This document shows, piece after piece, positions 17,712-27,700 of a stretch of 56,689 bases of DNA. This stretch comes from an uncultured Mycoplasmatota bacterium. Its GTDB lineage: Bacteria > Bacillota_I > Bacilli_A > Izemoplasmatales > Izemoplasmataceae. The DNA lies in NCBI GenBank assembly GCA_913057225.1, contig CAJXNT010000005.1, positions 1 through 56,689 of the forward strand, in the 5' to 3' direction. Position numbers and translations under genes: made by a program. The notes beneath the pieces were generated by a model, which was not told where the DNA came from, did not search any database, and was given only the letters and a program-made list of their open reading frames with translations. Position 1 is the stretch's first letter, and every line of letters begins with the position of its first letter.

Positions 17712-18835
17712 TTAAACCGCGAACGCAGCCATGAAGGGATGTTGGTTTTACCGGGTTTTTCTTCAGATTCTTTTTTGCTGGATTTAACGGGGGCTTCTTG
17801 CGGAGTCTCTTGCGGGTCCACTTGCGTTTCTTTATTAAAGTTATAATCCGTGGCCCCAATCGCGTCGAGTTCGATTTTACGCGTCTCATCAAACCCGGCC
17901 GCAATCACGGTGACGATGACTTCATCGTTGAGATCCATGTTGATGGTGGTGCCATAAATCACATTGATTTCGGTGTCGGAGGCCGCTTGAATGGCCTCAA
18001 TGGCTTCGGTGACTTCCCACAGGGCGATGTTGGTGTCACTGGCAACGTTCACGATGGCGTCGGTGGCGCCGTTGATGTTGGCATCGAGCAACGGTGAATG
18101 AATGGCTTTTTTGGCCGCTTCAATGGCCCGCTCATCGCCGGAAGCGATGCCGATGCCCATGAGGGCGGTCCCTTTGTCTTTCATGACGGTTTTAACGTCG
18201 GCGAAATCGACATTGATGAGCCCGGGCACGGTGATGATTTCCGCGATGCCTTGGACGCCTTGTCTTAATACGTTATCCGCTTCTCTAAACGCTTCTAACA
18301 TGGAAGTTGAACGGTCCACCACGTGCAGTAACCGGTCGTTGGGCACGATGATGAGTGTGTCCACATAGGGTTTCAGTGAATCCAGACCTTCCAGCGCGGT
18401 CGCCACGCGGCGACGGCCCTCAAATTTAAATGGTTTGGTGACAATCCCAACGGTGAGACAGCCCATTTCTCGGGCGAGTTTTGCAATCACAGGCGCGGCC
18501 CCGGTTCCAGTGCCGCCGCCCATGCCGGCGGTGATAAATACCATGTCGGTATCGGCCAGCATTTCTTTCAAGTCATCTTCACTCTCAATGGCCGCCCGGC
18601 GGCCAATATCCGGATCGGCTCCGGCCCCAAGGCCGCGGGTTAAAAGCTTCCCAATTTGCATCCGAGTTTCGGCTTTGGAGAGTCTTAAAACTTGCGCATC
18701 GGTGTTAATGGCCACGAATTCGACCCCTTGCACTTCGTTTTCAATCATGCGGTTGACTGCGTTGCCACCGCCGCCCCCCACACCAATGACTTTGATGACA
18801 GGTTTTTGATTAAAATGGTCGTTCGATTCGAACAT
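17708..18835 (-). CDS. ftsZ: Cell division GTPase FtsZ
   Basis: Tubulin-like GTPase forming the division ring. The 375-residue protein has the nucleotide site [14 protein letters not shown], the tubulin signature [16 protein letters not shown] near residue 105, and the T7 catalytic loop [12 protein letters not shown] short acidic/basic linker leads to the C-terminal peptide [11 protein letters not shown], which normally binds SepF or FtsA. ATG at 18835 follows AGGAGG. A 7-bp hairpin whose 3' arm merges with that site lies directly upstream (18844-18860). It is first in a long co-directional series ending at ymfH. ftsA is not adjacent. Confidence 0.98.
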   Translation of the reverse strand: MFESNDHFNQKPVIKVIGVGGGGGNAVNRMIENEVQGVEFVAINTDAQVLRLSKAETRMQIGKLLTRGLGAGADPDIGRRAAIESEDDLKEMLADTDMVFITAGMGGGTGTGAAPVIAKLAREMGCLTVGIVTKPFKFEGRRRVATALEGLDSLKPYVDTLIIVPNDRLLHVVDRSTSMLEAFREADNVLRQGVQGIAEIITVPGLINVDFADVKTVMKDKGTALMGIGIASGDERAIEAAKKAIHSPLLDANINGATDAIVNVASDTNIALWEVTEAIEAIQAASDTEINVIYGTTINMDLNDEVIVTVIAAGFDETRKIELDAIGATDYNFNKETQVDPQETPQEAPVKSSKKESEEKPGKTNIPSWLRSRFK

Positions 18836-18843
18836 ATGTGCCT

Positions 18844-18876
18844 CCTGAAACCATTTCAGGTCCTTAGGTTATTTTA
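18844..18876 (-). promoter_or_regulatory. ftsZ leader: extended -10 and hairpin overlapping the ribosome-binding site
   Basis: TGATAAAAT (-10 at 18871-18876) lies just after the tgt stop. The following RNA can form a CCTGAAA/TTTCAGG hairpin with a 3-nt loop (18844-18860), and the AGG of its 3' arm is the first part of the AGGAGG ribosome-binding site. Opening of the stem could modulate ftsZ translation; this is inference. Confidence 0.5.
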
Positions 18877-18883
18877 TCATATT

Positions 18884-19999
18884 TCAAGGGGTCTTTTTAA
18901 GGGTCTCATAGGTTTTTAGAAAATCGGATTTGAAGGCCTTAAACGTGCCCTCTTGGATGGCATCCCGCATGCCTTGCATGAGCGTTTTTAAAAAGAATAA
19001 ATTGTGGTAACTCACAAGCCTCGCGCCGAGGGTTTCGCCCGCCTTATAAAGATGGCGAATGTAACTTCTGGAATACTTGGCACAAACCGGACACGCACAC
19101 GCTTCATCGAGCGGGTCAGAGTCATTTTCAAACGTCTTGTTTTTAATGGTAATCGGGCCTAAATGGGTATACGCGACCCCGTGTCTGGCAATCCGGGTGG
19201 GATTGACACAATCAAACATATCAATGCCGGCTTCAACGCCCGCCAGTAAATCTTCAGGCGTCCCCACGCCCATCAAATACCGGGGTTTATCGGCCGGCAT
19301 TTCCGGCGCAATTTGATACAACGCCTCATACATATCGGCGCGGGATTCCCCCACCGACAGACCGCCAATGGCGTAGCCGTCAAAGTCCATGGCCACCAAC
19401 GCGTTCAGGGAATGCCGTCTTAAGTCCATGTGTGGCCCCCCTTGGATGATGCCAAAAAGCGCCTGATCGGCTCGTTGGTGCGCGGCTTTACCGCGTTTGG
19501 CCCAACGCAATGTGCGTTCTAAGCTTTCTTTGTGGTATTCATAGGGCGCATCAAACGGTGGGCATTCATCAAAACTCATGATGATATCCGCCCCTAAATC
19601 ATTTTGGATTTGAATGCTTTTTTCGGGGGTGAGGACCAATTGTTCTCCGCTTTTGTGATGCTTAAAATGGACCCCTTCTTCGTAGATTTTACGGGCATTT
19701 TTTAAGGAAAAGACTTGGTACCCGCCACTGTCGGTTAACACGAGGCCTGGCCACTGCATGAATTGATGCAGACCGCCTTGCGCTTTGACAATGGCTTCGC
19801 CCGGTTGCAACCAGAGATGATACGTATTGGATAGGATCAATCCTTCGCTGACCGCGGCGACTTCTTCGACATCGAGCGTTTTCACCGTCGCTTGCGTGCC
19901 GACCGGCATAAAGACCGGGGTGGGAACGGTCTGATTTTTAACGTGGATTTCACCGCGGCGCGCATGGCCATCGGTGGCTTGAATGGTGAGTTTTAACAT
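18884..19999 (-). CDS. tgt: tRNA-guanine transglycosylase (queuosine pathway)
   Basis: Exchanges guanine 34 of GUN-anticodon tRNAs for preQ1. The 371-residue protein shows LVLTDSGGYQVFSLKNARKI with the catalytic-aspartate context, GIIQGGPHMDLRR, YAIGGLSVGESR near residue 215, the nucleophile region MFDCVNPTRIARHG, and the C-terminal zinc site CACPVCAKYSRSYIRHL with a later H. It belongs with queA at 22572, from which it is separated by a plus-strand block. A TATAAT -10 lies about 30 nt upstream of its ATG. Confidence 0.97.
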   Translation of the reverse strand: MLKLTIQATDGHARRGEIHVKNQTVPTPVFMPVGTQATVKTLDVEEVAAVSEGLILSNTYHLWLQPGEAIVKAQGGLHQFMQWPGLVLTDSGGYQVFSLKNARKIYEEGVHFKHHKSGEQLVLTPEKSIQIQNDLGADIIMSFDECPPFDAPYEYHKESLERTLRWAKRGKAAHQRADQALFGIIQGGPHMDLRRHSLNALVAMDFDGYAIGGLSVGESRADMYEALYQIAPEMPADKPRYLMGVGTPEDLLAGVEAGIDMFDCVNPTRIARHGVAYTHLGPITIKNKTFENDSDPLDEACACPVCAKYSRSYIRHLYKAGETLGARLVSYHNLFFLKTLMQGMRDAIQEGTFKAFKSDFLKTYETLKKTP

Positions 20000-20039
20000 A
20001 GTCCCTCATTTCATTAACGCCCCTTATTATACACCACGG

Positions 20040-20191
20040 GTTTCACGGATTCATAGGCATCAGATCATTTATTAATAATCGTAATTATAATTTTTCTATT
20101 TTTAAATATATTTACAATAAGATTAATATTTTTAATATTTATATTGATTTTATTTATTTTTTGAGGTAATGTAAGCGTAAGGAGGTCCAGC
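20040..20191. promoter_or_regulatory. Very AT-rich divergent intergenic region
   Basis: Between tgt (minus) and the plus-strand block lies about 110 bp made almost only of A and T (20060-20165), in sharp contrast to its surroundings. One possible plus-strand promoter is TTTACA at 20111-20116 with AATATT 17 bp downstream. A ribosome-binding site AAGGAGG precedes the ATG at 20192. No DnaA boxes or direct repeats were found. Confidence 0.45.
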
Positions 20192-20512
20192 ATGCGATAT
20201 CCCGCCCTGGAAGATTTACACTCGGGAAAAATCACGCAAGCGGAAGCCTACACCCGTTGGCACACGCAGCAACACGCGCTCAAAAAAGCACGGTTTGTCA
20301 AATTGCGCATTTTTCTCAAAGATCAAAAAGCCATCAGCATGGGACTCAATACGCTCTTTGCGCTCCCACTTCCCATCGCGCTCGCGAAACCCTTCATCCG
20401 GCGCATTAAAGATCCCCAAATCCGGGCCATGGCCGATCTCATTCAGTATGCCAAAGGCACCCGGATTGATGTTCAATCGAAAGAGGCGATGATCCGCATC
20501 GCCATCATCTAA
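20192..20512 (+). CDS. Uncharacterized small protein, first gene of the DUF2089/SHOCT-like/MFS block
   Basis: I do not recognise this 106-residue protein. Its first 35 residues (LEDLHSGKITQAEAYTRWHTQQH) resemble the short amphipathic SHOCT-like helices used for oligomerisation, and the middle (GLNTLFALPLPIALAKPFIRRIKD) is moderately hydrophobic and could touch the membrane. The ATG has AAGGAGG 9 nt upstream. It is followed after 9 nt by the DUF2089 gene, so it is probably part of a four-gene operon. It could be a membrane-associated partner of the SHOCT-like protein. Confidence 0.6.
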   Translation: MRYPALEDLHSGKITQAEAYTRWHTQQHALKKARFVKLRIFLKDQKAISMGLNTLFALPLPIALAKPFIRRIKDPQIRAMADLIQYAKGTRIDVQSKEAMIRIAII

Positions 20513-20521
20513 GGAGGCTGT

Positions 20522-20905
20522 ATGCAACGTCATGTGTTGGGGCATTGCCCCGTGTGTGAAAGCGATCTGCATGTGAGCAAGCTCGCGTGTCCTTCGTGTC
20601 ACACCGAAATTCACGGAGATTTTATTCTCTCCAAGTTCAATTATTTATCCAAAGAAAACCTCTACTTCATTGAAATTTTCATGAAAAACAAAGGCAACAT
20701 CAAAAAGGTCGAAAAAGAACTGGGCATTTCTTATCCCACCGTCAAGAAACAACTGGATGAGATCATCGTCGAGCTCGGCTACACCCCGGAAGAAGATTTC
20801 AAAGAACCCAAAGCCGCCTCTCACCAAGAGCTGTTAGAAAAACTTGCACGGGGCGAAGTATCTAAAGAAGACGTCTTACATCAATTAGGAGATTCCCATG
20901 AATGA
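20522..20905 (+). CDS. DUF2089 family protein with zinc ribbon and helix-turn-helix
   Basis: The 127-residue protein has two CXXC pairs (CPVC near residue 9, CPSC near 23) forming a likely zinc ribbon. Next comes FNYLSKENLYFIEIFMKNKGNIKKVEKELGISYPTVKKQLDEII, a classical helix-turn-helix. A short SHOCT-like tail (LLEKLARGEVSKEDVLHQL) ends the protein. This is the DUF2089 layout; such proteins are probably DNA-binding regulators. It overlaps the next gene by 8 nt. It may regulate its own operon through the AT-rich region upstream; that is inference. Confidence 0.85.
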   Translation: MQRHVLGHCPVCESDLHVSKLACPSCHTEIHGDFILSKFNYLSKENLYFIEIFMKNKGNIKKVEKELGISYPTVKKQLDEIIVELGYTPEEDFKEPKAASHQELLEKLARGEVSKEDVLHQLGDSHE

Positions 20906-21287
20906 AAAAATGAAGATTTTAGAAATGGTTGAAAACGGCCAAATATCCCCCGAGGAAGCGGCCAAACTCTTAAAAGCACTGGACACCCCCTTCAATAGTC
21001 CGACGGCGCCTAAAGCGCCCAAAAAACAAACCTTAAGAATGTTTAAGGTTTACGTGCTCAGTCATGATGGGGATAAAGTCAACGTGCAAATCCCGTTAGA
21101 ATTCGCCAAACTGGCGATGGCCAAAGGGGCCGGAAAAAACATTGTTTTTAACAATTCAAAACTGGGCAATTTAGACATCGATTTAGACTGGGACATGATT
21201 CAAGATCTCATTGAGCAAGGCGCCACCGGCAACTTAGTGGACATTGAAACGAACGATGGTGACATCGTTAAAGTTTCCATCGAATAA
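20898..21287 (+). CDS. SHOCT-like domain protein linked to DUF2089
   Basis: A 129-residue protein that starts with KILEMVENGQISPEEAAKLLKAL (residues 6 to 28), a SHOCT-like helical pair. After a Pro/Lys linker it has a beta-rich domain MFKVYVLSHDGDKVNVQIPLEFAKL and ends DLVDIETNDGDIVKVSIE-like (LVDIETNDGDIVKVSIE). This combination is a recurrent companion of DUF2089 genes in Bacillota. Function unknown; scaffold or sensor for envelope stress is often suggested. It shares the TAATG junction with the MFS gene downstream. Confidence 0.8.
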   Translation: MNEKMKILEMVENGQISPEEAAKLLKALDTPFNSPTAPKAPKKQTLRMFKVYVLSHDGDKVNVQIPLEFAKLAMAKGAGKNIVFNNSKLGNLDIDLDWDMIQDLIEQGATGNLVDIETNDGDIVKVSIE

Positions 21288-22561
21288 TGCGTGCCCTGCT
21301 CAAACTTCCCAATTACCGGTTACTGTTTGCGGGAGATCTAGTCAGTCAAATCGGAAGTGCGCTTTACAGTTTTGGCATCAGCTGGTTCATCCTCACGCTC
21401 ACAGGATCAACCTTTCAAGCCGGGCTTTATCTCGGATTTACAGGGGCCATTCAAATTCTTTTGGTCCCCTTCTTAAGTGTGTACGCCGATCGTTGGCACA
21501 AAGGGCGTATCCTATCGATCACCGATTTTATTCGAGGCATTGCTATTTTGATCGCGGGGACCCTTCTATGGCGATTCTCTGATCCGACCATCATTTTACC
21601 CACGCTTTACATCACGGCGTTTATCATTGCGGTGAACCACGCCTTATTTGTGCCCGCCATTCAATCGATTTTGCCGGAGATTGTGCCCAACCATCTCTTG
21701 CAACAAGCCTACTCAATGAACAGTTTCATCAGCAGCATTCAACAATTGGTGGGGGTATTACTCGCCGGCATTTTGTACGCGCTCTTAGGCATTGTGGGCA
21801 TTTTTGTGATTAATGGGGTGAGCTTCATTGTTTCGGGATTTTCGGAACTTTTCATTCGCTTAAACCATCAAAAATCGACCCAAGAAAATACGTTCAAAGA
21901 ATATTTGAAAGACTTAAAAGGCGGGCTGGATTACGCTCGAAAAAAAGAGGGATTATTGGGCATTTTTTCGTTAATTATTCTTCTTAATTTTGCGGTGGCC
22001 CCTATTTTTTCCAACGTGCATCCTTACTTGTTCAATTTGGTCCTGGAAAAAACGCCCATTCATTTATCCTTTCTCTCGGTGTCCTTTAGTGTTGGCGCGT
22101 TGCTCGGCGGGCTCATGGTAGGCACCATCGGCTTAAAATATTCCATCAAAAAAGCCATGCGGTTTGGCCTGATGCTTTTTTATGCTTTGTTGATGGTTCA
22201 TCATGTCTTGATCAGTGTCTTGGTCACAGAAGGCATTCCCTATCCGTGGTTCTATGGCCTCATGTTAGGCGTCATCTTCGTGCTCGCGATTGCCAATATG
22301 TGGATCAACATTCCCTTTAACACGGGTCTCACCCGAAGCATCGACGCCGCTTACCGCGGCCGCGTCATGGGGCTTCTTAATACCATGGCGCAAGGCTTGA
22401 TTCCGATTGCGATATTCATCATGGGATTCTTGCTGGATGTTTTGTATCTTCCCTTTGTGCTCGCCATTATGGGGATCATCGGGTTGATGCCAGTGCTTAT
22501 CTTCTTAGCTTCAAAACCGGTCAATCATTTACTCAACTCACTTAAAAACGCGCCTGCCTAG
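21287..22561 (+). CDS. MFS family transporter (efflux type)
   Basis: The 424-residue protein has about 12 hydrophobic segments and the layout of the MFS-3/enterobactin-exporter-like group: it starts with LLKLPNYRLLFAGDLVSQIGSALYSFGISWFIL and has the A-motif-like loop VYADRWHKGRIL after helix 2. A second half begins near residue 215. Substrate unknown; drug or lipid efflux is common in this group. Translation is coupled to the SHOCT-like gene by a 1-nt overlap, so the block may be a regulated efflux unit. A shared terminator follows. Confidence 0.82.
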   Translation: MRALLKLPNYRLLFAGDLVSQIGSALYSFGISWFILTLTGSTFQAGLYLGFTGAIQILLVPFLSVYADRWHKGRILSITDFIRGIAILIAGTLLWRFSDPTIILPTLYITAFIIAVNHALFVPAIQSILPEIVPNHLLQQAYSMNSFISSIQQLVGVLLAGILYALLGIVGIFVINGVSFIVSGFSELFIRLNHQKSTQENTFKEYLKDLKGGLDYARKKEGLLGIFSLIILLNFAVAPIFSNVHPYLFNLVLEKTPIHLSFLSVSFSVGALLGGLMVGTIGLKYSIKKAMRFGLMLFYALLMVHHVLISVLVTEGIPYPWFYGLMLGVIFVLAIANMWINIPFNTGLTRSIDAAYRGRVMGLLNTMAQGLIPIAIFIMGFLLDVLYLPFVLAIMGIIGLMPVLIFLASKPVNHLLNSLKNAPA

Positions 22562-22572
22562 GCGCGTTTTTT
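22546..22572. terminator. Bidirectional terminator between the MFS gene and queA
   Basis: A 9-bp stem AAACGCGCC/GGCGCGTTT with a 6-nt loop is followed by Ts on the plus strand and preceded by As, which serve as Ts for the convergent minus-strand transcript. It ends both convergent units. Confidence 0.88.
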
Positions 22573-23597
22573 TATTCAATGAACATGGCATCCCCGAAAC
22601 TAAAGAATCGGTATTTTTCTTCCACGGCGTGCTGATACGCCTCTAAGATGAGCGCTTTTGAAGCAAAGGCACTCACCAACATTAAAAGCGTGGATTCCGG
22701 GAGATGAAAATTGGTGAACAAGGCGTCCACGGCTTTGAAGGTAAACCCTGGATAGATAAAGAGCTCGGACACATCATGGGTCGCTTCAAACGTGGCGCGT
22801 TTCGTCATTTCGGTTTCTAAGGTGCGCATCACCGTCGTTCCCACCGCGACAATCCGGCGGTTTTCGCGTTTGGCCGCATTCAGAAGTGCCGCTGTTTCTT
22901 CGGTGATTTGATAGGATTCTTCGTGCATTTTATGCGCCGTCACATCTTCCACCTTGACGGGGCGAAACGTCCCCAGGCCCACATGCAGCGTAATGGCGGT
23001 GATGATGACGCCTTTTTGCGCGAGCTCATCGAGAAATTCTAACGTGAAGTGAAGGCCCGCCGTGGGCGCGGCGGAGCTGCCTTTTTCTTTCGCATACACC
23101 GTCTGGTAGCGATCCTTTTCTTCGAGCTTTTCATGAATATAAGGCGGCAAAGGCATTTCGCCGAGTTCATCCAAAAGGACATAAAAATCACCGTCATAGG
23201 TGAGGTCAAATTCTCGAATGCCTTCGTCCATCACCTTGGTGCAAGTGAGAATGAGGCGACCATCGCCGATGATGATGCGCGTGCCCACATCCACTTTTCG
23301 GGCTTTTTTCACCAACGCTTGGTAATGTTTGAGCCCCAAAGGTTTGAGCAATAACACTTCAAGCATGGCCCCAGTATCTTCTTTGACCCCATACAACCGG
23401 GCCGGAATGACCGCGGAGTCATTGAGCACTAAAAGATCGCCCGGGTTTAAAAAGGTTTTCAAATCTTTAAACGTGTGATCGCTGTAAGTGCCTGTTTGGC
23501 GGTCAATCCGCATCAAGCGGGACTGTGTCCGATCTTTCAAGGGTACTTGCGCAATCAACGATTCGGGTAATTCATACGTGAAGTCTTTGGTTTTCAT
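22572..23597 (-). CDS. queA: S-adenosylmethionine:tRNA ribosyltransferase-isomerase QueA
   Basis: Converts preQ1 at tRNA position 34 into epoxyqueuosine using the ribosyl part of SAM. It has 341 residues, normal length. Typical segments are YELPESLIAQVPLKDRTQSRLM at the N-terminus, GSSAAPTAGLHFT near residue 170, LHVGLGTFRPVKVEDVTAHKMHEE, and the C-terminal TNFHLPESTLLMLVSAF. It overlaps ruvB by 1 nt. Together with tgt it gives the last two tRNA steps of the queuosine pathway except epoxyqueuosine reduction. Confidence 0.97.
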   Translation of the reverse strand: MKTKDFTYELPESLIAQVPLKDRTQSRLMRIDRQTGTYSDHTFKDLKTFLNPGDLLVLNDSAVIPARLYGVKEDTGAMLEVLLLKPLGLKHYQALVKKARKVDVGTRIIIGDGRLILTCTKVMDEGIREFDLTYDGDFYVLLDELGEMPLPPYIHEKLEEKDRYQTVYAKEKGSSAAPTAGLHFTLEFLDELAQKGVIITAITLHVGLGTFRPVKVEDVTAHKMHEESYQITEETAALLNAAKRENRRIVAVGTTVMRTLETEMTKRATFEATHDVSELFIYPGFTFKAVDALFTNFHLPESTLLMLVSAFASKALILEAYQHAVEEKYRFFSFGDAMFIE

Positions 23598-24601
23598 TAG
23601 AACAACCCCGATTGGTACGGTTTTTTCAGGTGCTTGTAGGCTTTATCGGTGGCTACGCGCCCTCTGGAGGTGCGGGCGATGAAGCCCAGTTTAAGTAAAT
23701 ACGGTTCATACACATCTTCTAAGGTGGTCACATCTTCACTCATACCGGAGGCCAAATTGTCGATGCCCACCGGCCCCCCTTTATGGTGATCAATCAGGGT
23801 TTCCAGATATAAATAATCTTTTTGATCGAGTCCAAACGGATCGATGTTTAGCTTGGATAACGCTTGGTCGGTGATCGCTGGGTCGATGACACCATCGTTT
23901 AAAACATCGGCAAAATCCCGAATGCGGCGGAACAGGCGGTTGACAATCCGGGGCGTACCGCGGGAGCGACGGCCGATTTCCGCGATGCTTTTGGGATCAA
24001 TCGGCGTTTGATAGAGTTCAGCGGTGCGCCGGCCAATCATTTCGAGCGCCGGATGATCATAAAAATCAAGCTTATGGACGACGCCAAACCGGTCTCTGAG
24101 CGGACCGGTTAAATCGCCATAGCGGGTGGTCGCCCCGACCAAGGTAAACGGGGGTAAATCCACGCGGATGGCGCGTGAGGTTTCATCTTTTCCGACAATC
24201 AAATCAATTGCAAAGTCTTCCATCGCTGGATAAAGCACTTCTTCGACCACTTTCGGCAAGCGGTGAATCTCATCAATGAATAACACATCGCCCGGATTTA
24301 AGGCGGTGAGTAAGACGGCCAAATCCCCGGATTTCTCAATGGATGGCCCCGACGTAATTTTGATTTGAACGTCCATTTCATGGGCGAGAATATTCGCGAG
24401 TGTGGTTTTTCCAAGGCCCGGCGGACCATAAAAAAGGACGTGATCCAAACTTTCTTTACGCTTCTTGGAAGCCCGAATAAAAATATCGAGCATTTCTTTC
24501 ACATCGTCTTGCCCGATGAATTCTTTCAATGATTTGGGTCTTAAACTAAACGGCTCATCGTCATACGATGTGCGTTCGGCTGACATTAAACGTTCATCCA
24601 T
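23597..24601 (-). CDS. ruvB: Holliday junction branch migration ATPase RuvB
   Basis: AAA+ motor that drives branch migration of Holliday junctions. I choose the ATG at 24601 (334 residues, normal) because AGGAGAAGG precedes it; the frame extends to 24631. Features are [19 protein letters not shown], Walker [11 protein letters not shown] near residue 53, Walker [10 protein letters not shown], sensor [18 protein letters not shown], and the C-terminal winged helix ending [19 protein letters not shown]. ruvA, usually directly upstream, is absent; the divergent coiled-coil operon is there instead. Confidence 0.97.
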   Translation of the reverse strand: MDERLMSAERTSYDDEPFSLRPKSLKEFIGQDDVKEMLDIFIRASKKRKESLDHVLFYGPPGLGKTTLANILAHEMDVQIKITSGPSIEKSGDLAVLLTALNPGDVLFIDEIHRLPKVVEEVLYPAMEDFAIDLIVGKDETSRAIRVDLPPFTLVGATTRYGDLTGPLRDRFGVVHKLDFYDHPALEMIGRRTAELYQTPIDPKSIAEIGRRSRGTPRIVNRLFRRIRDFADVLNDGVIDPAITDQALSKLNIDPFGLDQKDYLYLETLIDHHKGGPVGIDNLASGMSEDVTTLEDVYEPYLLKLGFIARTSRGRVATDKAYKHLKKPYQSGLF

Positions 24602-24622
24602 ATCCTTCTCCTCATCACAAGC

Positions 24623-24651
24623 ATTATACACGCTTCATGGGGCAATTTAAA
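24623..24651 (-). promoter_or_regulatory. Promoter of ruvB-queA
   Basis: TTTAAA (-35, 24646-24651) and TATAAT (-10, 24623-24628) lie 17 bp apart, ending 21 nt before the ruvB ATG. It is back-to-back with the coiled-coil operon promoter. Confidence 0.65.
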
Positions 24652-24676
24652 AGTCATCCCCTTAACATGACTTTAA

Positions 24677-24705
24677 TTGTTTAAGCGCACTGAATGTGAT
24701 AAAAT
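24677..24705 (+). promoter_or_regulatory. Promoter of the coiled-coil operon
   Basis: TTGTTT (-35, 24677-24682) and TAAAAT (-10, 24700-24705) are 17 bp apart, with a TGA extension before the -10. The start codon follows about 46 nt downstream. Confidence 0.75.
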
Positions 24706-24751
24706 TAGAGCAATAATTGTGTCGTTCAATGCATTGATTTTGGAGGGTTTT

Positions 24752-27700
24752 ATGGCAAGTAGTCAAGACAATAATTACAGCACATTACAAAGTCAACTAC
24801 AATCGGCTGAAAAGCACTATCAAAACCGCGCATATGCGCTTTCTGAAGCGGTGCAAAAAGCCAACAAAGCCTATCAGAAAAAGCTGGCGGATGTGGACAA
24901 AGCCTACAAGAAAGCGGAAGCCGATCACACGAAAGCCAAACAAGCGCTTGCCAAAAAATACGCCACTGAGACCAAAGCACTGACGCAAAAAGGCATCGAA
25001 AACACCCAGAAAAAAGAAGCCAGCGTCAAAACTTATAAAGCCCGCTGGTCGTCCCAGCAAAAAACCATCAAAGAAGGCTTTAAAGACTCGTTGGATGTGA
25101 AAAAGCAAGAACTTGCGGCCATCGAGAAAGAGAAAAAAGCGCAAGAAAAAGTGCTGGATGATGAATACCAAAAAGCCAAAGCCCAATTACAATCCATTAA
25201 AACCGAAACGACTGAAATCTTCTTAAACGCCCAAGAGCCATTCAACAATTCCTTAAAATACTACATTAAACGGCTCAAAGATGCGGCCAAAGACGACCAA
25301 AAATACCTTAAACAAGAACTCACGGCTTTATCCAAAGACTTAAGTGCCCTTGAGAAAAAAGAAAGCCAAATCTTGAAGGCACTCGATGCCAAGACCCATG
25401 ATCGCAAAGAGCGTTTAAGCGCCCACCTGGATGATTACAGTAAAGACCTCAAAGCCATTGCCGCTAAAATCAAAAGCGTCTTCACTCGGTCGACGAAAAA
25501 AATCGATGCTTCCATTGAATCGTTCAACGATTCGATTAAATCCGGCGTTCGGACCATCAAAGCCACCCAAAAGAAAATTGAAACGCGCATCGAACAGCTG
25601 GATGCTCAAGAAAAAGCATTCATTGATGCGCCTGGGGTCACCCTGGATACTCCCACGCTCAAACTCATCGTTAAAGACCTCACCCAAACCAATGATTTAA
25701 GGCATGACGCCTACCAAGAAATGTATCAATCGCTGTTTGGGTTTATGGATGAGCTTACGGGGTATGTCCGCACGCTTCGCGATGATTATAAATCCACCGT
25801 GCATGGGCTCATGGACCAACATCTCAGCGTTTACACTCGCTTGATGGATGAAGCACAATTGCTTTTAGACACCCAAGCTTGGGAGGATGCACCTCAAAAA
25901 ATGGCCCAGCACTTGCGTGTGGGGGCTTTAAAATCCGAGCTCATTAAACACGTTGAATCGTTGCTCGCTCCGTTTGTTACGATGCAGAAAAAATGGCATG
26001 CAAGCATGCTTAGAGTCTACAAAGAATCCACCGATATTTATCAGGAATTGGACGAAATTCAAGCTTTCTTTGATGCCTTTGATGAAGAAAAGGCGTTGGC
26101 GTTTGAAAACGAACAAATCCACGTCAGTAAAAAAAGTGCGCAACTCACCATCGAAATTGATACCGCGAAAAAACGGTACGAAGTTGACATGCTCGACGCC
26201 GATCAATCGGTGCTTTTTGAAGAGAAAAAACGCGACTACTTAGAAAAAGTGGCGGGCGCCGAAAAGCGTCTTGAACTTTCCCGCCACAAAGCGGATTTTG
26301 ACGCCAAGAAAAAAGCGTCCCAAAAAGTCATCGATGAAGCCAAGGCTGAATTTGACCTGAAAAAAACCTATTACGCCACCGAAAAATCCTTGCTTAAAGA
26401 TAAGCACGCCTACTTAGAAGCGCGTGAAAAAGAAGCTTATGAACTGAAACGCTTAGAAAACGAAAAAGCCAAAGACAATGCGCTGCATGCGATGAAAGTG
26501 CAACAGGCTGCGGAACTGGATGCCCATGACATGCGGATTCGCAAGGCCCAAAACGAACTTTCCCAACGCAAAGAAGCGAAACGGCAACTCGAACAAGATT
26601 TCCATCAAGCGAACGCGGCCGATCAACAAGCAGCCTTGCTCAAACTTAAGCAAGAAAAAGATGCGATTGACCTTGAGATTAAACGCATTGATTTCGAAGA
26701 AGACACCGAATTCAGGGACATTGAAACCGCCAAGAATAACGAAATCATGGTCCCTAAAAACCGGCTCAAAGAATTTGATAAAGCATTGAAGCGTCGCTAT
26801 CAATCCATCAATAAACCGTACAAAGCCTTACTTAAAACCTTCGATCAATTAAGCATGCTCTTGGAAGATCCCGCGATTTCTTACGACAAAGTCGTGGCGG
26901 TCGCCTCGCCGGAATTTAAAGATGCCATCGCTGCCACGCTTGAAGGGGATTATGAAACGCTTCGTTGGACCCGGGAATATTACAGCGAACTCGAAGTCTC
27001 GAGAATTAAACGCTCAGGCATCAGCCAGCGCAAGCAAACCGCGGAAATCCGCAGACATGAACAATCCGAGCAAAAATACCTTGAAAGTTTAGACGTCTAC
27101 TTAAAAGATACGAAACTCGAAGTCTCCGGGATTTTTGAACGCTTCCACAGCAAAATTGACAGCCGGTCTTTACTCAAACCTAAAGAGTTGATTCGACATG
27201 CGAAACAGCTTTATGATGATGCCTTGGCCTTGGTGGAAAGCCAAACCAATTCGGTCCTGAATGAAATTCAGTCCTTATTCGACTATATCCGTGAACAGGA
27301 TGAGGCATTCATTCAAGAAATCGAACACGGTGCAGAATATGCCCGGGCCTCCATCAAAGCGAAATACGATGAAAAACGGGCCGTTTATTTGGACCAAACC
27401 GCGGATGTTGATGCGCGGATATCGGCTTTAAAAAATGCGCCCACGCGCCAATTGGATGAAGCGCAACAGGCCAGCCTTTCTGAACGCGATGAACAGATTA
27501 ATGCCCAACAAGAGCGCATCCAAGCGTTAGAGCATGAACGCTTACAAATCGTAGAGCGTTTTAAAACCGATCAAAAAACACTCGATAATGATTATCAGCA
27601 AAAGCTCGATCAAATTCAGTTTGAAGAAGTCAGGCGCCTCGATGATCTTTCCGCCGAAATGCAGCAAGAGGCGGAACGGATCGAGGCCAAACTTGAACAA

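Noticed and set aside
20060-20165. AT-rich region as a replication origin
   Set aside because: No cluster of DnaA boxes was seen, and no dnaA or dnaN gene lies next to it. Isolated TTATCCAC-like matches near positions 8 and 763 lie in coding sequence of glgC/glgA.
24677-24751. Upstream extension of coiled-coil protein A to a TTG start
   Set aside because: The TTG is part of the -35 hexamer and there is no ribosome-binding site; ATG 24752 has one.
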